Origin: Pseudarthrobacter defluvii | GTDB taxonomy: Bacteria; Actinomycetota; Actinomycetes; Actinomycetales; Micrococcaceae | NCBI RefSeq assembly: GCF_030816725.1 | Contig: NZ_JAUSYG010000001.1 | Span: forward strand, 3,596,001 to 3,660,000 | DNA: 64,000 bases | Reading direction: 5' to 3' | In this document: one piece after another, positions 55,166-64,000 of the stretch | Layout: the number at the start of each line of letters is the position of its first letter | How positions within the stretch are numbered: the stretch's first letter is position 1 | Made by a program: the position numbers and the translations under genes | Notes under the pieces: generated by a model | Database searches by the model: none | What the model saw: only the letters and a program-made list of their open reading frames with translations | What the model was told of the DNA's origin: nothing

Positions 55166-56575
55166 CTAAAGGGGTGTGGGAGCGGCGGCTTGGGGGGTGA
55201 AGGTGCCGCACAGCCCGGACACCAGGGAAACGATGTGGGGGTCGTCCGCGACGTCCGCGCTGACGAGGCGGAGCAGGGCCTGGACTCTTTGCCCGCCCTC
55301 CAGCGCATTGGCCTTGCGGATGTCCGCGGCCAGCGGATCCTGGAAGTCATCAGTTACAGCCACGTAGTCGATCCAGGCGGCAAGCATCAGCGCGGCCCCG
55401 CTGCCGGCGCGGCCGCTTGCCCGTTCCGCCGCCAGGACCGGCACGGCGCGCATCCTCAGCTTGGTGGTGGCATCGGCTGCAATTTGGGCAAGGCGGTGGG
55501 CGATCCGCGCATTGCCGAATCGCTCCAGCAGCGCCTGGCGGTACGCGGGGATGTCCAGGCCGGCAGCCTGCAGATGGTGCGCGGCCTCGTCCCAGAAGTC
55601 CTCCACGGCTTTTCTGCAGGCGGAGTCGGCCAAAGCCTCGGCCACGGTGCTGTGCCCGCGGAGTTGCCCGGCGTACGCCAGGATGGAGTGCGAACCGTTG
55701 AGGAGCCATAGCTTGCGGTTCTCGTAGGGCTCGATGTCGTCAACCACGACGGCGCCGGCCTCCTCCCAGCGCGGCCGGCCCGCGGGGAAGTCCCCGCTGA
55801 GCACCCAGTTGCGGAAGGGTTCGGCCACCACCGGCGAGCTGTCCCGGTAGCCGCACTGCTCCGCCACTTCCGCGATGTCCTCTTCTGTTGTCCGTGGCGT
55901 GATGCGGTCCACCGAGGTGCTGACGAAGCTGACGTTCATCTCGATCCACTCAGCCAGCCCGGAACCCCAGCCGGACGCCAGGCCCACGACGGCGCGCCGG
56001 GCCACCTCACCGTTGGCGGAAAGATTGTCACAGCTGACGACGGCGACCGGACCAGCGCCGCTGTTCATCCGGCGTGCGAGGGCCAGCACCAAGCGCCCCA
56101 ACGGGGAGCCGGGCACTCCTGCCTCCCCGGCTGCCGCTGCCGACAGCGCGCGGAGGTCATCCGCAACAGCCGGAGCGCCGGCGTCGAACGTTCCGTCCGC
56201 CGCCAGCCCGTAGGCAGCCTCGGTGATGGTCAGCGTGACCACCGCCGTCTCCTTCGCCGCGACAAGCTCGCAAAGCCGGGCGATGTTGGCCCCGTCCACC
56301 GCCTCGACTATGCTCCCGATGACTTCGAAGCTGTCACCGCGGCCCGACCGTTCCACCAGGGTATAGAGGCAATCCTGCGCGGACAGGGCCTCCGCGGCGT
56401 CCGGACGGCGGCCGGTAAACGCCGCGATCCCCCACTCCGCCGTGTCCGGGGCATGCTGCGTGTACCAGGCCTGGTGGGATCGGTGGAACGCCCCCAGGCC
56501 CAGGTGCACGATGCGCACCGGGGCCTTGGGCAGCGGCTTCAGGCTGCGGTCGAGTGCAGGCGGCGCGGCATTCAC
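55166..56575 (-). CDS. uxuB: Mannitol dehydrogenase family; fructuronate reductase
   Basis: A 469-residue NAD-dependent polyol/uronate reductase. The Rossmann start is [20 protein letters not shown], with SCDNLSANG, and the catalytic segment [19 protein letters not shown]. It reduces D-fructuronate to D-mannonate, or acts as tagaturonate reductase; the ManD gene next door favours fructuronate. Its ATG overlaps the stop of uxaC (ATGA), so the two are coupled. Confidence 0.9.
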   Translation of the reverse strand: MNAAPPALDRSLKPLPKAPVRIVHLGLGAFHRSHQAWYTQHAPDTAEWGIAAFTGRRPDAAEALSAQDCLYTLVERSGRGDSFEVIGSIVEAVDGANIARLCELVAAKETAVVTLTITEAAYGLAADGTFDAGAPAVADDLRALSAAAAGEAGVPGSPLGRLVLALARRMNSGAGPVAVVSCDNLSANGEVARRAVVGLASGWGSGLAEWIEMNVSFVSTSVDRITPRTTEEDIAEVAEQCGYRDSSPVVAEPFRNWVLSGDFPAGRPRWEEAGAVVVDDIEPYENRKLWLLNGSHSILAYAGQLRGHSTVAEALADSACRKAVEDFWDEAAHHLQAAGLDIPAYRQALLERFGNARIAHRLAQIAADATTKLRMRAVPVLAAERASGRAGSGAALMLAAWIDYVAVTDDFQDPLAADIRKANALEGGQRVQALLRLVSADVADDPHIVSLVSGLCGTFTPQAAAPTPL

Positions 56576-57975
56576 AGCTTGAACACCCGCCGTGGCGATG
56601 CGTCGATGATGTCCACGATCAGTTCGTGCGCCCGTTCTTCCGTGACCCGGTGTTCCGCGACCAGGCGTGCCAGGAAGGATGCCTCGATCCGCCGTGCGGT
56701 GTCATGCCGGGCGGGAATGGAGCAGAACGCCCGGGTGTCGTCGATGAAGCCCGAGGACCTGGAGAATCCTGCCGTCTCCGTGACCGCCGAGCGGAAGCGG
56801 AGCATGGCGTCCGGCGCATCCAGGAACCACCACGGCGCGCCCAGGTAGACCGAGGGGTAGAACCCGGCCAATGGTGCCAGTTCGCGGGAAAACACGGTCT
56901 CATCCAGGGTGAACAGGACCAGGTGGAAGTCCTTGGCCGTCCCGAAGTCCTGCAGCAGCGGTCGCACGGCTTCCGTGTAGTTGACCGCCACGGGGATATC
57001 GTGCCCGGTGTCGGCGCCGTAGGCCTCAAACGTCGGCGTGTGGTGGTTGCGGAACGAACCCGGGTGGATGGTCATGACCAGCCCGTCCTCTACCGACATC
57101 CGCGCCATCTGGTAGATCATGTGCGCCTCAAAGGCGTCCCTGTCCGCACCGCTCGCCTGACCGGACCGGCCGCGCTCGAAAAGCCGCTCCGCCTCGGCGT
57201 CGTCCAGTTTCAGTGTGGTGGGCGTAAAGACGCCGTGGTCCGCGGACACAGCGCCGCGTTCCACGAAGTGGCGCCGGCGTGCCTCGAGCGCCCGGATGTA
57301 TCCCGCGTAACCGGAGGCGCCGTCCCCCGCAGCCCCAATGAGGCGCTCCACGTTGTCCTGCCAGGACGGGTGCGCCATGTTCAGGTACTGGTCGGGCCGG
57401 AAGGTGGGCAGCACGCGGGCTGCAAAGGAGGGGTCCGCGCCCAAGGCGGCGTGGCTGTCCAGTGAGTCCAGGGGGTCATCGGTGGTGGCGAGCACCTCGA
57501 TGTTGAATTCCTTGAACAGCTCCCGCGGCCGGAACCCGGGCTCCGAGAGTTTGGCCTGCAGGGCGTCGTAGAGCCGGTCGGCGTTGTCCGCAGACGGTTC
57601 CTCATCGATGGCAAAGACGTGGGCGAACTCCTGCCGAATCCAGTAGCCGGACGCTGTTCCCTCGAAGTTGGGCCATGCTTCGCAGAAGTGGCGCCATACC
57701 TGCCGTGAATCGGCCGGCCCGCTACCCAAACCCAGCTGGTCCAGGGGCACCCCGCCGGCGTGGATCAACCGGGTGACGTAATGGTCCGGAGTGACCAGGA
57801 GCGCGGCAGGATCAGGGAAGGGAGTGTTTTGTTCGATGACTGCCGCGTCAACGTGTCCGTGGGGGGAGATGATCGGCAGCCCCTCCACCTTTTTGTAGAG
57901 CGACCGTGCGATGTCCCGGACCCCTGGATCGGCTGGCAGCAGCCGGTCCGGGTGGTCAGCTATAGGCTGTCCCAT
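56572..57975 (-). CDS. uxaC: Glucuronate/galacturonate isomerase
   Basis: A 467-residue amidohydrolase-fold enzyme. GLPIISPHGHVD near the N-terminus holds the His-x-His pair; LYDALQAKLSEPGFRPRELF, MAHPSWQDN and VFTLDETVFSRELAPLAGFY are family blocks. It isomerises D-glucuronate to D-fructuronate and D-galacturonate to D-tagaturonate, the first cytoplasmic step. It lies 3 bases after the upstream TIM-barrel gene and overlaps uxuB by 4 bases. Confidence 0.96.
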   Translation of the reverse strand: MGQPIADHPDRLLPADPGVRDIARSLYKKVEGLPIISPHGHVDAAVIEQNTPFPDPAALLVTPDHYVTRLIHAGGVPLDQLGLGSGPADSRQVWRHFCEAWPNFEGTASGYWIRQEFAHVFAIDEEPSADNADRLYDALQAKLSEPGFRPRELFKEFNIEVLATTDDPLDSLDSHAALGADPSFAARVLPTFRPDQYLNMAHPSWQDNVERLIGAAGDGASGYAGYIRALEARRRHFVERGAVSADHGVFTPTTLKLDDAEAERLFERGRSGQASGADRDAFEAHMIYQMARMSVEDGLVMTIHPGSFRNHHTPTFEAYGADTGHDIPVAVNYTEAVRPLLQDFGTAKDFHLVLFTLDETVFSRELAPLAGFYPSVYLGAPWWFLDAPDAMLRFRSAVTETAGFSRSSGFIDDTRAFCSIPARHDTARRIEASFLARLVAEHRVTEERAHELIVDIIDASPRRVFKL

Positions 57976-57978
57976 GGG

Positions 57979-58884
57979 TCAACGCCTCCCTGCCGCGACG
58001 GAGAGCCCTGCCAACGCGGCGGTGGAGCGGAGGTAGTCGAGGTTATCCACTGTCCGTTCGGCCAGCGGGAGCTCGGTGGAGAAGTCCTCAACGGTCACCC
58101 AGCCGTCATAGCCGACCGCGGCGAGCGCCTTGAAGTACTCGAGGACGCTGCCCTGGCCGGAACGGAGCGGAGCCCACTCATTGCGGTAGACAGCTGCGCC
58201 GGACTCGTCGGCTTCACCGCTGTTGACCCAGACGGCATTCTTCACGTGCACGTGTGCCAGGTAGTCGCCCAGGAGCTCGAACGCGGGCAGGTAATCCTCC
58301 TGGCCTTCGATCAGCAGGTTTCCCAGGTCGTGGATGACGCCCACGTGCCGGGGGTCCAGCCCGTCCAGCAGGCGCAGCGCGGACGACGCCGAAGCGGTGA
58401 TGGTCCTGTGGTGCAGTTCCACCAGCGCCTTCACTCCGTGGTGGGCTGCCCGCTCGGCGATCCATTCGAAATCGCGGCGCGCTCCCTCGAAGAGCTTGGG
58501 GTAGGGCGTGCCGCTGGCCGGTTCGTTGCCCCACGCCGCGGTACCCAGCGGAAGGGTTGTCACGCGCACCTGGCCAGCCCCCAGCCTGGCGGTGGCTGCG
58601 AGCATCCGGTCCACGTCCGCGTGGTTGTCGCACCGCGCGTAGCCACCGATGCCGGAAAACTCCAAACCAGCACCGGAGGTGATGGCCGCAACCCGGTCCA
58701 GGTGGTCTTCCATTCCAGTGAGCGGGATCGTGGCCTTGTTCCCGGCCCAGAAGCCGGGTGCGGCGGCGTCGGCCTGGTCGGTGATGCGCCATTCGACGCC
58801 GTCCCAGCCCTGGGCCGCGAGCTGCTCAACTGCCTCTTCCGGAGTCCATTCGGGGGTGGAGGCCGTAAATACTGAGAACTTCAT
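57979..58884 (-). CDS. Sugar phosphate isomerase/epimerase (TIM barrel)
   Basis: A 301-residue AP endonuclease-2/xylose-isomerase-like barrel. KFSVFTASTPEWTPEEAVEQ is the first strand and helix; metal-binding residues are seen in ALVELHHRTI (Glu, His), GVIHDLGN and HVHVKNAVW, and WVTVEDFS closes the barrel. Such proteins isomerise, epimerise or beta-eliminate keto-sugars. It is adjacent (4 bases) to a Gfo/Idh dehydrogenase, with a second barrel gene beyond it. Confidence 0.9.
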   Translation of the reverse strand: MKFSVFTASTPEWTPEEAVEQLAAQGWDGVEWRITDQADAAAPGFWAGNKATIPLTGMEDHLDRVAAITSGAGLEFSGIGGYARCDNHADVDRMLAATARLGAGQVRVTTLPLGTAAWGNEPASGTPYPKLFEGARRDFEWIAERAAHHGVKALVELHHRTITASASSALRLLDGLDPRHVGVIHDLGNLLIEGQEDYLPAFELLGDYLAHVHVKNAVWVNSGEADESGAAVYRNEWAPLRSGQGSVLEYFKALAAVGYDGWVTVEDFSTELPLAERTVDNLDYLRSTAALAGLSVAAGRR

Positions 58885-58888
58885 GGCT

Positions 58889-60052
58889 TCAGGCGCTTTC
58901 TGCCGCAGTGTTGCCGGTGCGGACTTCGAGGTCGTTGTACTTGCCCGCCAGGACGTCGTCGAAAAGGACGGGCTGGCCGAGGGTGGCCGAAACGTAGACG
59001 GAGCGGACCGCCGCGAGCGCGTTGACGGCGTCGCTGACCGTAACGCCGGGCTGCCGTCCGCCGGCGATGGCGGCCAGGATGTCGCGGTACTGCCGGACGT
59101 GGCCTGCCGGGTACGTGGTGGGGTCCGCGGCCTTGTAGTCCTCCTCCGGGTACTTGGCCAGTTCCTCTTCCGACTGGTTGCCCCCGCCCTGCAGCCCCAT
59201 GTCCGCGGACTCGCCGCCTGCGTCCCTGCTGTGGAAGTACTGCAGCCGGTCGTTGTCCACCACGGCCGATCCTTCAGATCCCATGAGCTGGACGCGGACG
59301 GTCAGCCCGGGGTAGGCGGCGGTGGTGGCGTGCAGGACTGCCAGGCCGCCGTTTTCAAAGGTGACGGTGGCAACGGCGGTGTCCTCCACCTCGATGCGTT
59401 CGTGGGCCAGCCGGGCCGTGTGGGCGTGGATCTCCACCGGGCGTCCCATGAACCACAGCAGCAGGTCAACGGTGTGGACGCCCTGGTTCATCAGTGCGCC
59501 GCCGCCGTCCATGGTCCAGGTGCCGCGCCAGTCGCCGGAGTCGTAGTAGCCCTGGCTGCGCCACCAGGCAACGGATGCGATGGCGGAGGTCAGCCGGCCG
59601 AAGCGGCCCTTGGCGATGGCGTCGGCGACAGCCACGCTTGACTGGTCGAACCGGTGCTGGCTGATGACCGACGCCACGATTCCCTTTTCCGCGGCTTCCT
59701 TGGCGGCGGCCTCAATTTCCTGGGCCTTGGTGAGGTCAACGTCAAGGGGCTTTTCGATCACCACGTGCTTGCCTGCCGCCAGGACTTCCAGGCTCTGCTG
59801 GATGTGCAGGCCGCTGGGGGTTGCCAGTGCCACGAGGTCGATGTCCTCAGCCGCGAAGGCCTCCGCCTGCGTGGTGTAGAGGGCCGGCCGCTGCCCGCCC
59901 TGCTTTTCGATGAAGTCGGCCAGCGCTTCTGCCGCCGCCGGGATGGCATCCACGAGCGCGACGATCCGCACCTCGGGGAATGACCGCAGGGCTACGGCGT
60001 GGGTGCGGCCGATAACGCCGCATCCGGTGATGGCTACGTTCAAGGTGCTCAT
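58889..60052 (-). CDS. Gfo/Idh/MocA family oxidoreductase
   Basis: A 387-residue two-domain dehydrogenase. The Rossmann domain starts LNVAITGCGVIGRTHAVALR; EKPLDVDLTKAQEIE is the conserved EKP motif, and GALMNQGVHTVDLLLWFMG is the substrate-domain motif (HTVD). It oxidises a sugar or sugar-acid hydroxyl with NAD(P). It is sandwiched between two TIM-barrel isomerase-like genes, overlapping one by 4 bases and 4 bases from the other, so the three act together. Confidence 0.93.
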   Translation of the reverse strand: MSTLNVAITGCGVIGRTHAVALRSFPEVRIVALVDAIPAAAEALADFIEKQGGQRPALYTTQAEAFAAEDIDLVALATPSGLHIQQSLEVLAAGKHVVIEKPLDVDLTKAQEIEAAAKEAAEKGIVASVISQHRFDQSSVAVADAIAKGRFGRLTSAIASVAWWRSQGYYDSGDWRGTWTMDGGGALMNQGVHTVDLLLWFMGRPVEIHAHTARLAHERIEVEDTAVATVTFENGGLAVLHATTAAYPGLTVRVQLMGSEGSAVVDNDRLQYFHSRDAGGESADMGLQGGGNQSEEELAKYPEEDYKAADPTTYPAGHVRQYRDILAAIAGGRQPGVTVSDAVNALAAVRSVYVSATLGQPVLFDDVLAGKYNDLEVRTGNTAAESA

Positions 60053-60897
60053 GCGGTCTGGACTCCTGCTTCTGCGGTGACTTTTGCGAAGGCGCGTGCT
60101 GCGATGCCGAAGGCGGTGGGGCCGGAGAAACCGCCCAGCCCGTGGGCGCCGGCCAGGTGCGGCTCCAGGGAGGCGAAGCCCTGGTAGCCGTCTGATTTGA
60201 GGGCTTCCACTGTTTTCAGCAGGTCCCCGTCACCTTCGCCGGCGGGCGTTACGTGGCCGTTGGCGAAGAGGGCATCCTTGACCTGCAGGTACTCGAGGTG
60301 CGGGCGCAGCTTGGCGTAGCCCTCGTCAAAGGGTTTGACCCCTACCTGGACGAAGTTGGCCGCGTCCCAGGCCACCTTCAGGGCGGGCGAATTGACGGTT
60401 TCGATGATGTCCAGGACGCGGTCAGGAACATCCCCGAAAATGTCCTTCTCGTTCTCGTGCAGGAGGATCACACCCGCTTCTTCCGCGACAGCGGCAAGGG
60501 ACAGCATTCGCTCCATGACGGCGTCGCGGATGCTGTCCACCTGCACCGACTCCCCGTAATAGAAGGAGAAGATGCGGATGTACTTGGCATCCAGCACCTG
60601 AGCGGCGTTCACTGCGCGGCGCAGCCGCTCCACCTCGTGCTCCACGGGCAGGCTGACATCCACCTTCCCGATGGGCGAAGCGATGGCCGAAACCTTCATG
60701 CCTTTCTCCGACAGCAGGGCCGCGAGGGCCTGGAGCTGTTCGTCGCTGAGGTCCACGATGTTGGTGCCCCACGCGCTGCGGACCTCGATGTGGTTGGCGC
60801 CGAGGGCCTGCAGCACGGCGATCTGGACCGCTGGGTCGTCGTCGATCTCGTCGCCGAAGCCCGACAGCTGCCACGTGACCTGGATGGTCGAAACCAT
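60049..60897 (-). CDS. Sugar phosphate isomerase/epimerase (TIM barrel), second copy
   Basis: A 282-residue barrel of the same superfamily as the neighbour but a different subgroup. WQLSGFGDEIDDDPAVQIAV is the start, GVILLHENEKDIFGD holds the Glu metal ligand, KVAWDAANFVQVG the Asp ligand, and GFASLEPHL the closing Glu. Its ATGA overlap with the Gfo/Idh gene implies a joint pathway. Two dissimilar barrels beside one dehydrogenase suggest two sequential steps on one keto-sugar. Confidence 0.9.
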   Translation of the reverse strand: MVSTIQVTWQLSGFGDEIDDDPAVQIAVLQALGANHIEVRSAWGTNIVDLSDEQLQALAALLSEKGMKVSAIASPIGKVDVSLPVEHEVERLRRAVNAAQVLDAKYIRIFSFYYGESVQVDSIRDAVMERMLSLAAVAEEAGVILLHENEKDIFGDVPDRVLDIIETVNSPALKVAWDAANFVQVGVKPFDEGYAKLRPHLEYLQVKDALFANGHVTPAGEGDGDLLKTVEALKSDGYQGFASLEPHLAGAHGLGGFSGPTAFGIAARAFAKVTAEAGVQTA

Positions 60898-60899
60898 GG

Positions 60900-61823
60900 T
60901 TATTTAACTCCTCCGGCGGTGAGCCCGCCTACTAGGTAACGCTGGAAAATCAGGTAGAGAATGACCACAGGAGCGGCACACACCAGCGCCGCCGCCATCA
61001 TCTGGCCGTAGTAGGGAATGGCGCCGCCTTCCTGGGAGGCACCAAAGATTTGAAGTGCGACGGCGGCCGTCTGGCTTTCGGGGCGCGTCATCACCGAGGC
61101 GAACAGCACGTCGTTCCAGCCGAGCAGGAACGCGAAGATGCCGGAGACAACAATGCCGGGCCAGCTCAGCGGCAGGATGATCCGGAAGAGGACCCCAACG
61201 TTGGACGCGCCGTCGATCCTTGCGGCCTCTTCCAGCTCCTTGGGAAGCCCACGAAGGTAGGTGACCATCACCCACGTGGAGAACGGCATGGCGAACGTCA
61301 GGTAGGTGACGAACAGGCCCCACTGGGTTCCGATGACCTGGATCCCCAGGTAGGTCGCGGCCGAGGAAAACAGGACGAAGACCGGCAGCACCATCAGGGT
61401 TCCGGGCACGGACTGCAGTGCCAGCAGGCCGCGGAGGATGGTCAGCCGTCCGCGGAAGGTGTAGCGGACCAGCACGAAGGCGGTGGATACGGACAGTGCG
61501 GCCGAAACCACTGCGGTGGCCCCGGCCACCAGGACGCTGTTGGTCAGGCCGGTGGCAAGGCCCACGGTGGTCCAGATCTTCGAGTAGTTCTCGAACGTGA
61601 CCGTCGAGGGCCAGAACTCGCCGTTGGCCACACCGATGTCCGAGTTCACCGAGGCCAGGAAGATGTACAGCACGGGGACCAGGACCAGGGCGCCCAGGAA
61701 GACGAGGACGAAGATCAGCAACGGCGTGGGAAGAAGCCGCAGCACCTCGTGCTGCCGGTGCGAACCCGGACGGTCAACTTCAAAGGTTGGCGCACTCCGC
61801 CGTGTGGCTGTCGTGGCGCTCAT
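60900..61823 (-). CDS. Carbohydrate ABC transporter permease, MalG-like
   Basis: A 307-residue permease with six helices. The EAA loop is EEAARIDGASNVGVLFRIIL. It is the second membrane subunit of a CUT1-type sugar importer, overlapping the MalF-like gene by 4 bases. No ATPase gene is in this operon segment, as is usual for actinobacterial CUT1 systems sharing an MsiK-type ATPase. Confidence 0.95.
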   Translation of the reverse strand: MSATTATRRSAPTFEVDRPGSHRQHEVLRLLPTPLLIFVLVFLGALVLVPVLYIFLASVNSDIGVANGEFWPSTVTFENYSKIWTTVGLATGLTNSVLVAGATAVVSAALSVSTAFVLVRYTFRGRLTILRGLLALQSVPGTLMVLPVFVLFSSAATYLGIQVIGTQWGLFVTYLTFAMPFSTWVMVTYLRGLPKELEEAARIDGASNVGVLFRIILPLSWPGIVVSGIFAFLLGWNDVLFASVMTRPESQTAAVALQIFGASQEGGAIPYYGQMMAAALVCAAPVVILYLIFQRYLVGGLTAGGVK

Positions 61824-62830
61824 TTCTTGGCTCCTGGTGTTTCGGCGTCGTCAAGCTTGACGGCGCGGAGGTAGACGAACAGCGGGATGGCGATGAGCAC
61901 CAGGGAAATGAAGGCCATGGCGGCGCTCAGGCCGAATCGGAAGCTCTGGAAGCTGGTGACGTACGTCAGGATGGGCAGGACCTCGACGTCGGCCGGGGCC
62001 GGGACGCCGAACAGCACGAACGGAAGGGTGAAGTTGTTGATGTGGTGCAGCATCCCGATCAGGAACGCCAGCGCCAGCGGACCCTTCAGGTATGGGAAGA
62101 CCACGTACCGCAGCTTGTTCCACCACAATGCCCCGTCCAGGGCCGAAGCTTCATGCACTTCGTGGTCCACGGACTGCAGGCCGGACAGGGCCAGAAGATA
62201 GATGAACGGCCAGGAGGCCCAGATCTGCACCAGGACCAGCGTCCAGAAGGTTTGGGGGCCGTTGAGCCACAGCCCAACATGGATCCCCACTGTTCCCAAC
62301 GCTTCGTCCACGATGCCGCCGGGCTGGAGCATGGTCCGCCAGACGGTGGCCACCACGAAGGATGGGAGGACGTACGGGATCAGGAAGATCGAGCGGATCA
62401 CTGCCCGCCCCTTGAAGGCGTTCTGGGTGGCCACTGCGGCGGCGATGCCCAGCGGCAGCGTGACCACCATGGCCAGGAGTGAGTAGCTGACGCTGAGCCA
62501 GACGGCGTGCAGCAGCGGCGAAGCAGTCACAGCTTCAACGAAGTTTTCGGCTCCGATGAGCGGTGCACTGATCCACTTCCGCAGGGTGTATTGGTCCAGG
62601 TTGAGGACCGACATGTAGATGCCCAGCAGGAGCGGGAGCACGATGATGATGATCATCAGGGCCCCGCCGGGGATCAACATCCAGAGCGGCCGGTTACGTT
62701 CGCTCAGTCCCTTGCGGCGCTTTCCGCCCTTGTGGCCGGGCTGCTGCCCGGCGTCGTCCGCGTTCCGGGGCGCCCGGCTTGCGGCGGTATCCGCCGCAAG
62801 CCGGACTTCATGTGAGGCGTCGGTTGACAT
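61820..62830 (-). CDS. Carbohydrate ABC transporter permease, MalF-like
   Basis: A 336-residue permease with a polar N-terminal tail of about 45 residues and six helices. The EAA loop is EVHEASALDGALWWNKLRYV. It pairs with the MalG-like permease and the binding protein to import an oligosaccharide or uronoside. Confidence 0.95.
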   Translation of the reverse strand: MSTDASHEVRLAADTAASRAPRNADDAGQQPGHKGGKRRKGLSERNRPLWMLIPGGALMIIIIVLPLLLGIYMSVLNLDQYTLRKWISAPLIGAENFVEAVTASPLLHAVWLSVSYSLLAMVVTLPLGIAAAVATQNAFKGRAVIRSIFLIPYVLPSFVVATVWRTMLQPGGIVDEALGTVGIHVGLWLNGPQTFWTLVLVQIWASWPFIYLLALSGLQSVDHEVHEASALDGALWWNKLRYVVFPYLKGPLALAFLIGMLHHINNFTLPFVLFGVPAPADVEVLPILTYVTSFQSFRFGLSAAMAFISLVLIAIPLFVYLRAVKLDDAETPGAKK

Positions 62831-62836
62831 CAGGAC

Positions 62837-64000
62837 TTATCCTTTGGAGGCCCGGTCCAGGGAAGCCTGGCCCTTGTTCTGGGCGTCCTTGATCCTTTGG
62901 TCCAGGGCGGAGTCGTCCACCTTGCCCGCGGCCAGGTCCGGAATGGACTGGACGGTGACATTCAGGAGTGCGAGCTGGATATCGCCCCAGGCACCGGTAA
63001 AGGGGGTCGCCTTGGACTTGGCAGCGGCGTCAGCCATCGGCTTGAGCTTCGGATCGGTCAGGCTGGCGAGGGCCTCGGCGTTCGCCGGCAAATCACCGAA
63101 GATCTTTTGGTAGTTCAACTGCTCATCCTTGGACGTGATCAGCTTGATGTAGGCGAACGCGAGGTCCTTCTGCTTGGAGTAGTCGGCCACCACCAGGTTG
63201 TCACCGGAGAGGATGCTGGCGGCGTCGCCGTCGGACTTGGACTGCGTCTCACCCGGGGGGATGGTGGGCATCAGTGTGTACTCGTATTTGCCGGCTATGG
63301 CCGACTTATCGAGCGTCGGGATAGAGGTGCCAGTGGTCATCATCAGGTAGCCGGCCTTGCCGCTGGCAAAGGCCGCCACGGCGTTGCTGTTGCTCCAACC
63401 GACGGAAGCAGGGTCAACAACCTTGTCGTCGGTCAGCCAGCCGAAGTAGGTTTCGTAGGCCTTCTTGACGGCGGGATCGTCCAACTTCAGCTTGTTGCCA
63501 TCAACCAGGGGATTACCGGCCTGCACGGACATGGCCCAGATGAACTTCCAGGGATCGTAGTTGTCCTTGTAGCCGGTGGCGATGCCGTAGGTATCACCCT
63601 TGGTCATCTTCTTTGCCTGGGCTGCCAGTTCGTCCCAACTGGTGGCGGGCTTGTCGATGCCGGCCGCTGCCAGCAGGTCCTTGTTGTAGGCCATCACGAA
63701 CGGACGGCTCACGAAGGGGATGCCCGCCTGGTGGTCCTTGTCCGGACCGGAAATGCCGAGTGCGGCGGGGTTGAAGCGGTCCTTGCCGCCCACTGCCTTC
63801 CAGTCATCATCCGAGAGGGTGACGAATGCTTTGGTGGCGTAGGCCGTAGGCGTGAACGTTGTGCCGAGTCCATAAATGTCAGGGCCCTGGCCCGACACGA
63901 CCGAGGTCTGGATCCGGGTGAGCTCGTCATTGGCCGAGGCGAAGGTCTCAAATTTCACGTCGGCGCCGGTTTCAGCCTTGAACTTGGCGGCGATGTCGCT
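62837..64000 (-). CDS. Sugar ABC transporter substrate-binding protein (N-terminus cut)
   Basis: The C-terminal 387 codons of a CUT1-type extracellular binding protein; the signal peptide and first strands lie beyond the window. FKAETGADVKFETFASANDE then RIQTSVVSGQGPDIYGLG and GIPFVSRPFVMAYNKDLL are typical family 1 solute-binding blocks. It delivers the sugar to the two permeases 6 bases downstream. The ligand is not predictable from sequence, but the catabolic genes suggest a uronic-acid-containing glycoside. Confidence 0.93.
   Translation of the reverse strand, partial: SDIAAKFKAETGADVKFETFASANDELTRIQTSVVSGQGPDIYGLGTTFTPTAYATKAFVTLSDDDWKAVGGKDRFNPAALGISGPDKDHQAGIPFVSRPFVMAYNKDLLAAAGIDKPATSWDELAAQAKKMTKGDTYGIATGYKDNYDPWKFIWAMSVQAGNPLVDGNKLKLDDPAVKKAYETYFGWLTDDKVVDPASVGWSNSNAVAAFASGKAGYLMMTTGTSIPTLDKSAIAGKYEYTLMPTIPPGETQSKSDGDAASILSGDNLVVADYSKQKDLAFAYIKLITSKDEQLNYQKIFGDLPANAEALASLTDPKLKPMADAAAKSKATPFTGAWGDIQLALLNVTVQSIPDLAAGKVDDSALDQRIKDAQNKGQASLDRASKG

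Noticed and set aside
52886..55200. Large plus-strand frames across the GH3 and mannonate dehydratase genes
   Set aside because: Shadows rich in Arg/His/Gly; no ribosome sites or family motifs.
58889..60052. Gfo/Idh gene as levoglucosan dehydrogenase
   Set aside because: The cluster logic is similar, but the N-terminal sequence does not match what I recall of the characterised Pseudarthrobacter enzyme, so no substrate is assigned.

Overview
This GC-rich window reads as a chromosomal segment of a Micrococcaceae actinobacterium, most likely Arthrobacter or Pseudarthrobacter. The support is the gene content: PadR, NsrR-type and OmpR-type regulators, GTP-dependent PckG, a DUF222-HNH nuclease, a YhgE/Pip protein, a transglycosylase-like wall protein behind a c-di-AMP riboswitch, and GTG/TTG starts with GTGA/ATGA overlaps. 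No rRNA, CRISPR array, transposase or phage structural gene is visible. The species is inferred, not proven.

Layout. 1-2 kb: the 5' end of an ABC transporter ATPase, its PadR regulator with an operator cluster, a quinone oxidoreductase and tRNA-Ser(UGA). 2.6-12 kb: a 1513-residue secreted nuclease/5'-nucleotidase, an FAD/NAD(P)-binding protein, a prolyl oligopeptidase-family enzyme and a GNAT enzyme. 12-18 kb: tRNA-Ser(GCU), an MFS exporter, a RecQ-like helicase with a phosphoribosyltransferase-like tail, and phosphomannomutase with a downstream unknown gene. 18-22 kb: an NsrR-like regulator and flavohaemoglobin, then pckG with a dre-like palindrome, and tRNA-Arg. 22-31.6 kb: a disulfide oxidoreductase, an operator-controlled cassette (P-loop-less ABC-like protein, YhgE/Pip protein, TetR), EamA/LysR, a SixA-like phosphatase and a receiver-less winged-helix regulator. 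32-36 kb: a two-component system beside a degenerate membrane protein, then the riboswitch-controlled transglycosylase-like gene. 36-43 kb: VOC, upp, PAP2, tadA, a three-gene operon (MDR dehydrogenase, divergent PTPS-like protein, glycosyltransferase), a DUF222-HNH protein and tRNA-Ser(CGA).

About 43.3-51.5 kb is a loosely packed accessory or decaying zone. It holds an ankyrin protein, a two-gene cassette with a HEPN-like motif, an intact and a frameshifted CPBP protease, NUDIX and other remnants, small membrane proteins and a STAS-like protein.

51.6-64 kb is one tightly coupled minus-strand operon for uronates or uronosides. An ABC importer brings in the sugar. UxaC isomerises the uronate, a mannitol-dehydrogenase-family reductase makes mannonate, and a ManD-type dehydratase makes 2-keto-3-deoxygluconate. 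Two TIM-barrel isomerase-like proteins flank a Gfo/Idh/MocA dehydrogenase, and the last gene is an unusual gluconokinase-GH3 glycosidase fusion. The operon enters the window already running: its substrate-binding protein is cut by the right edge, so its promoter and regulator lie outside.
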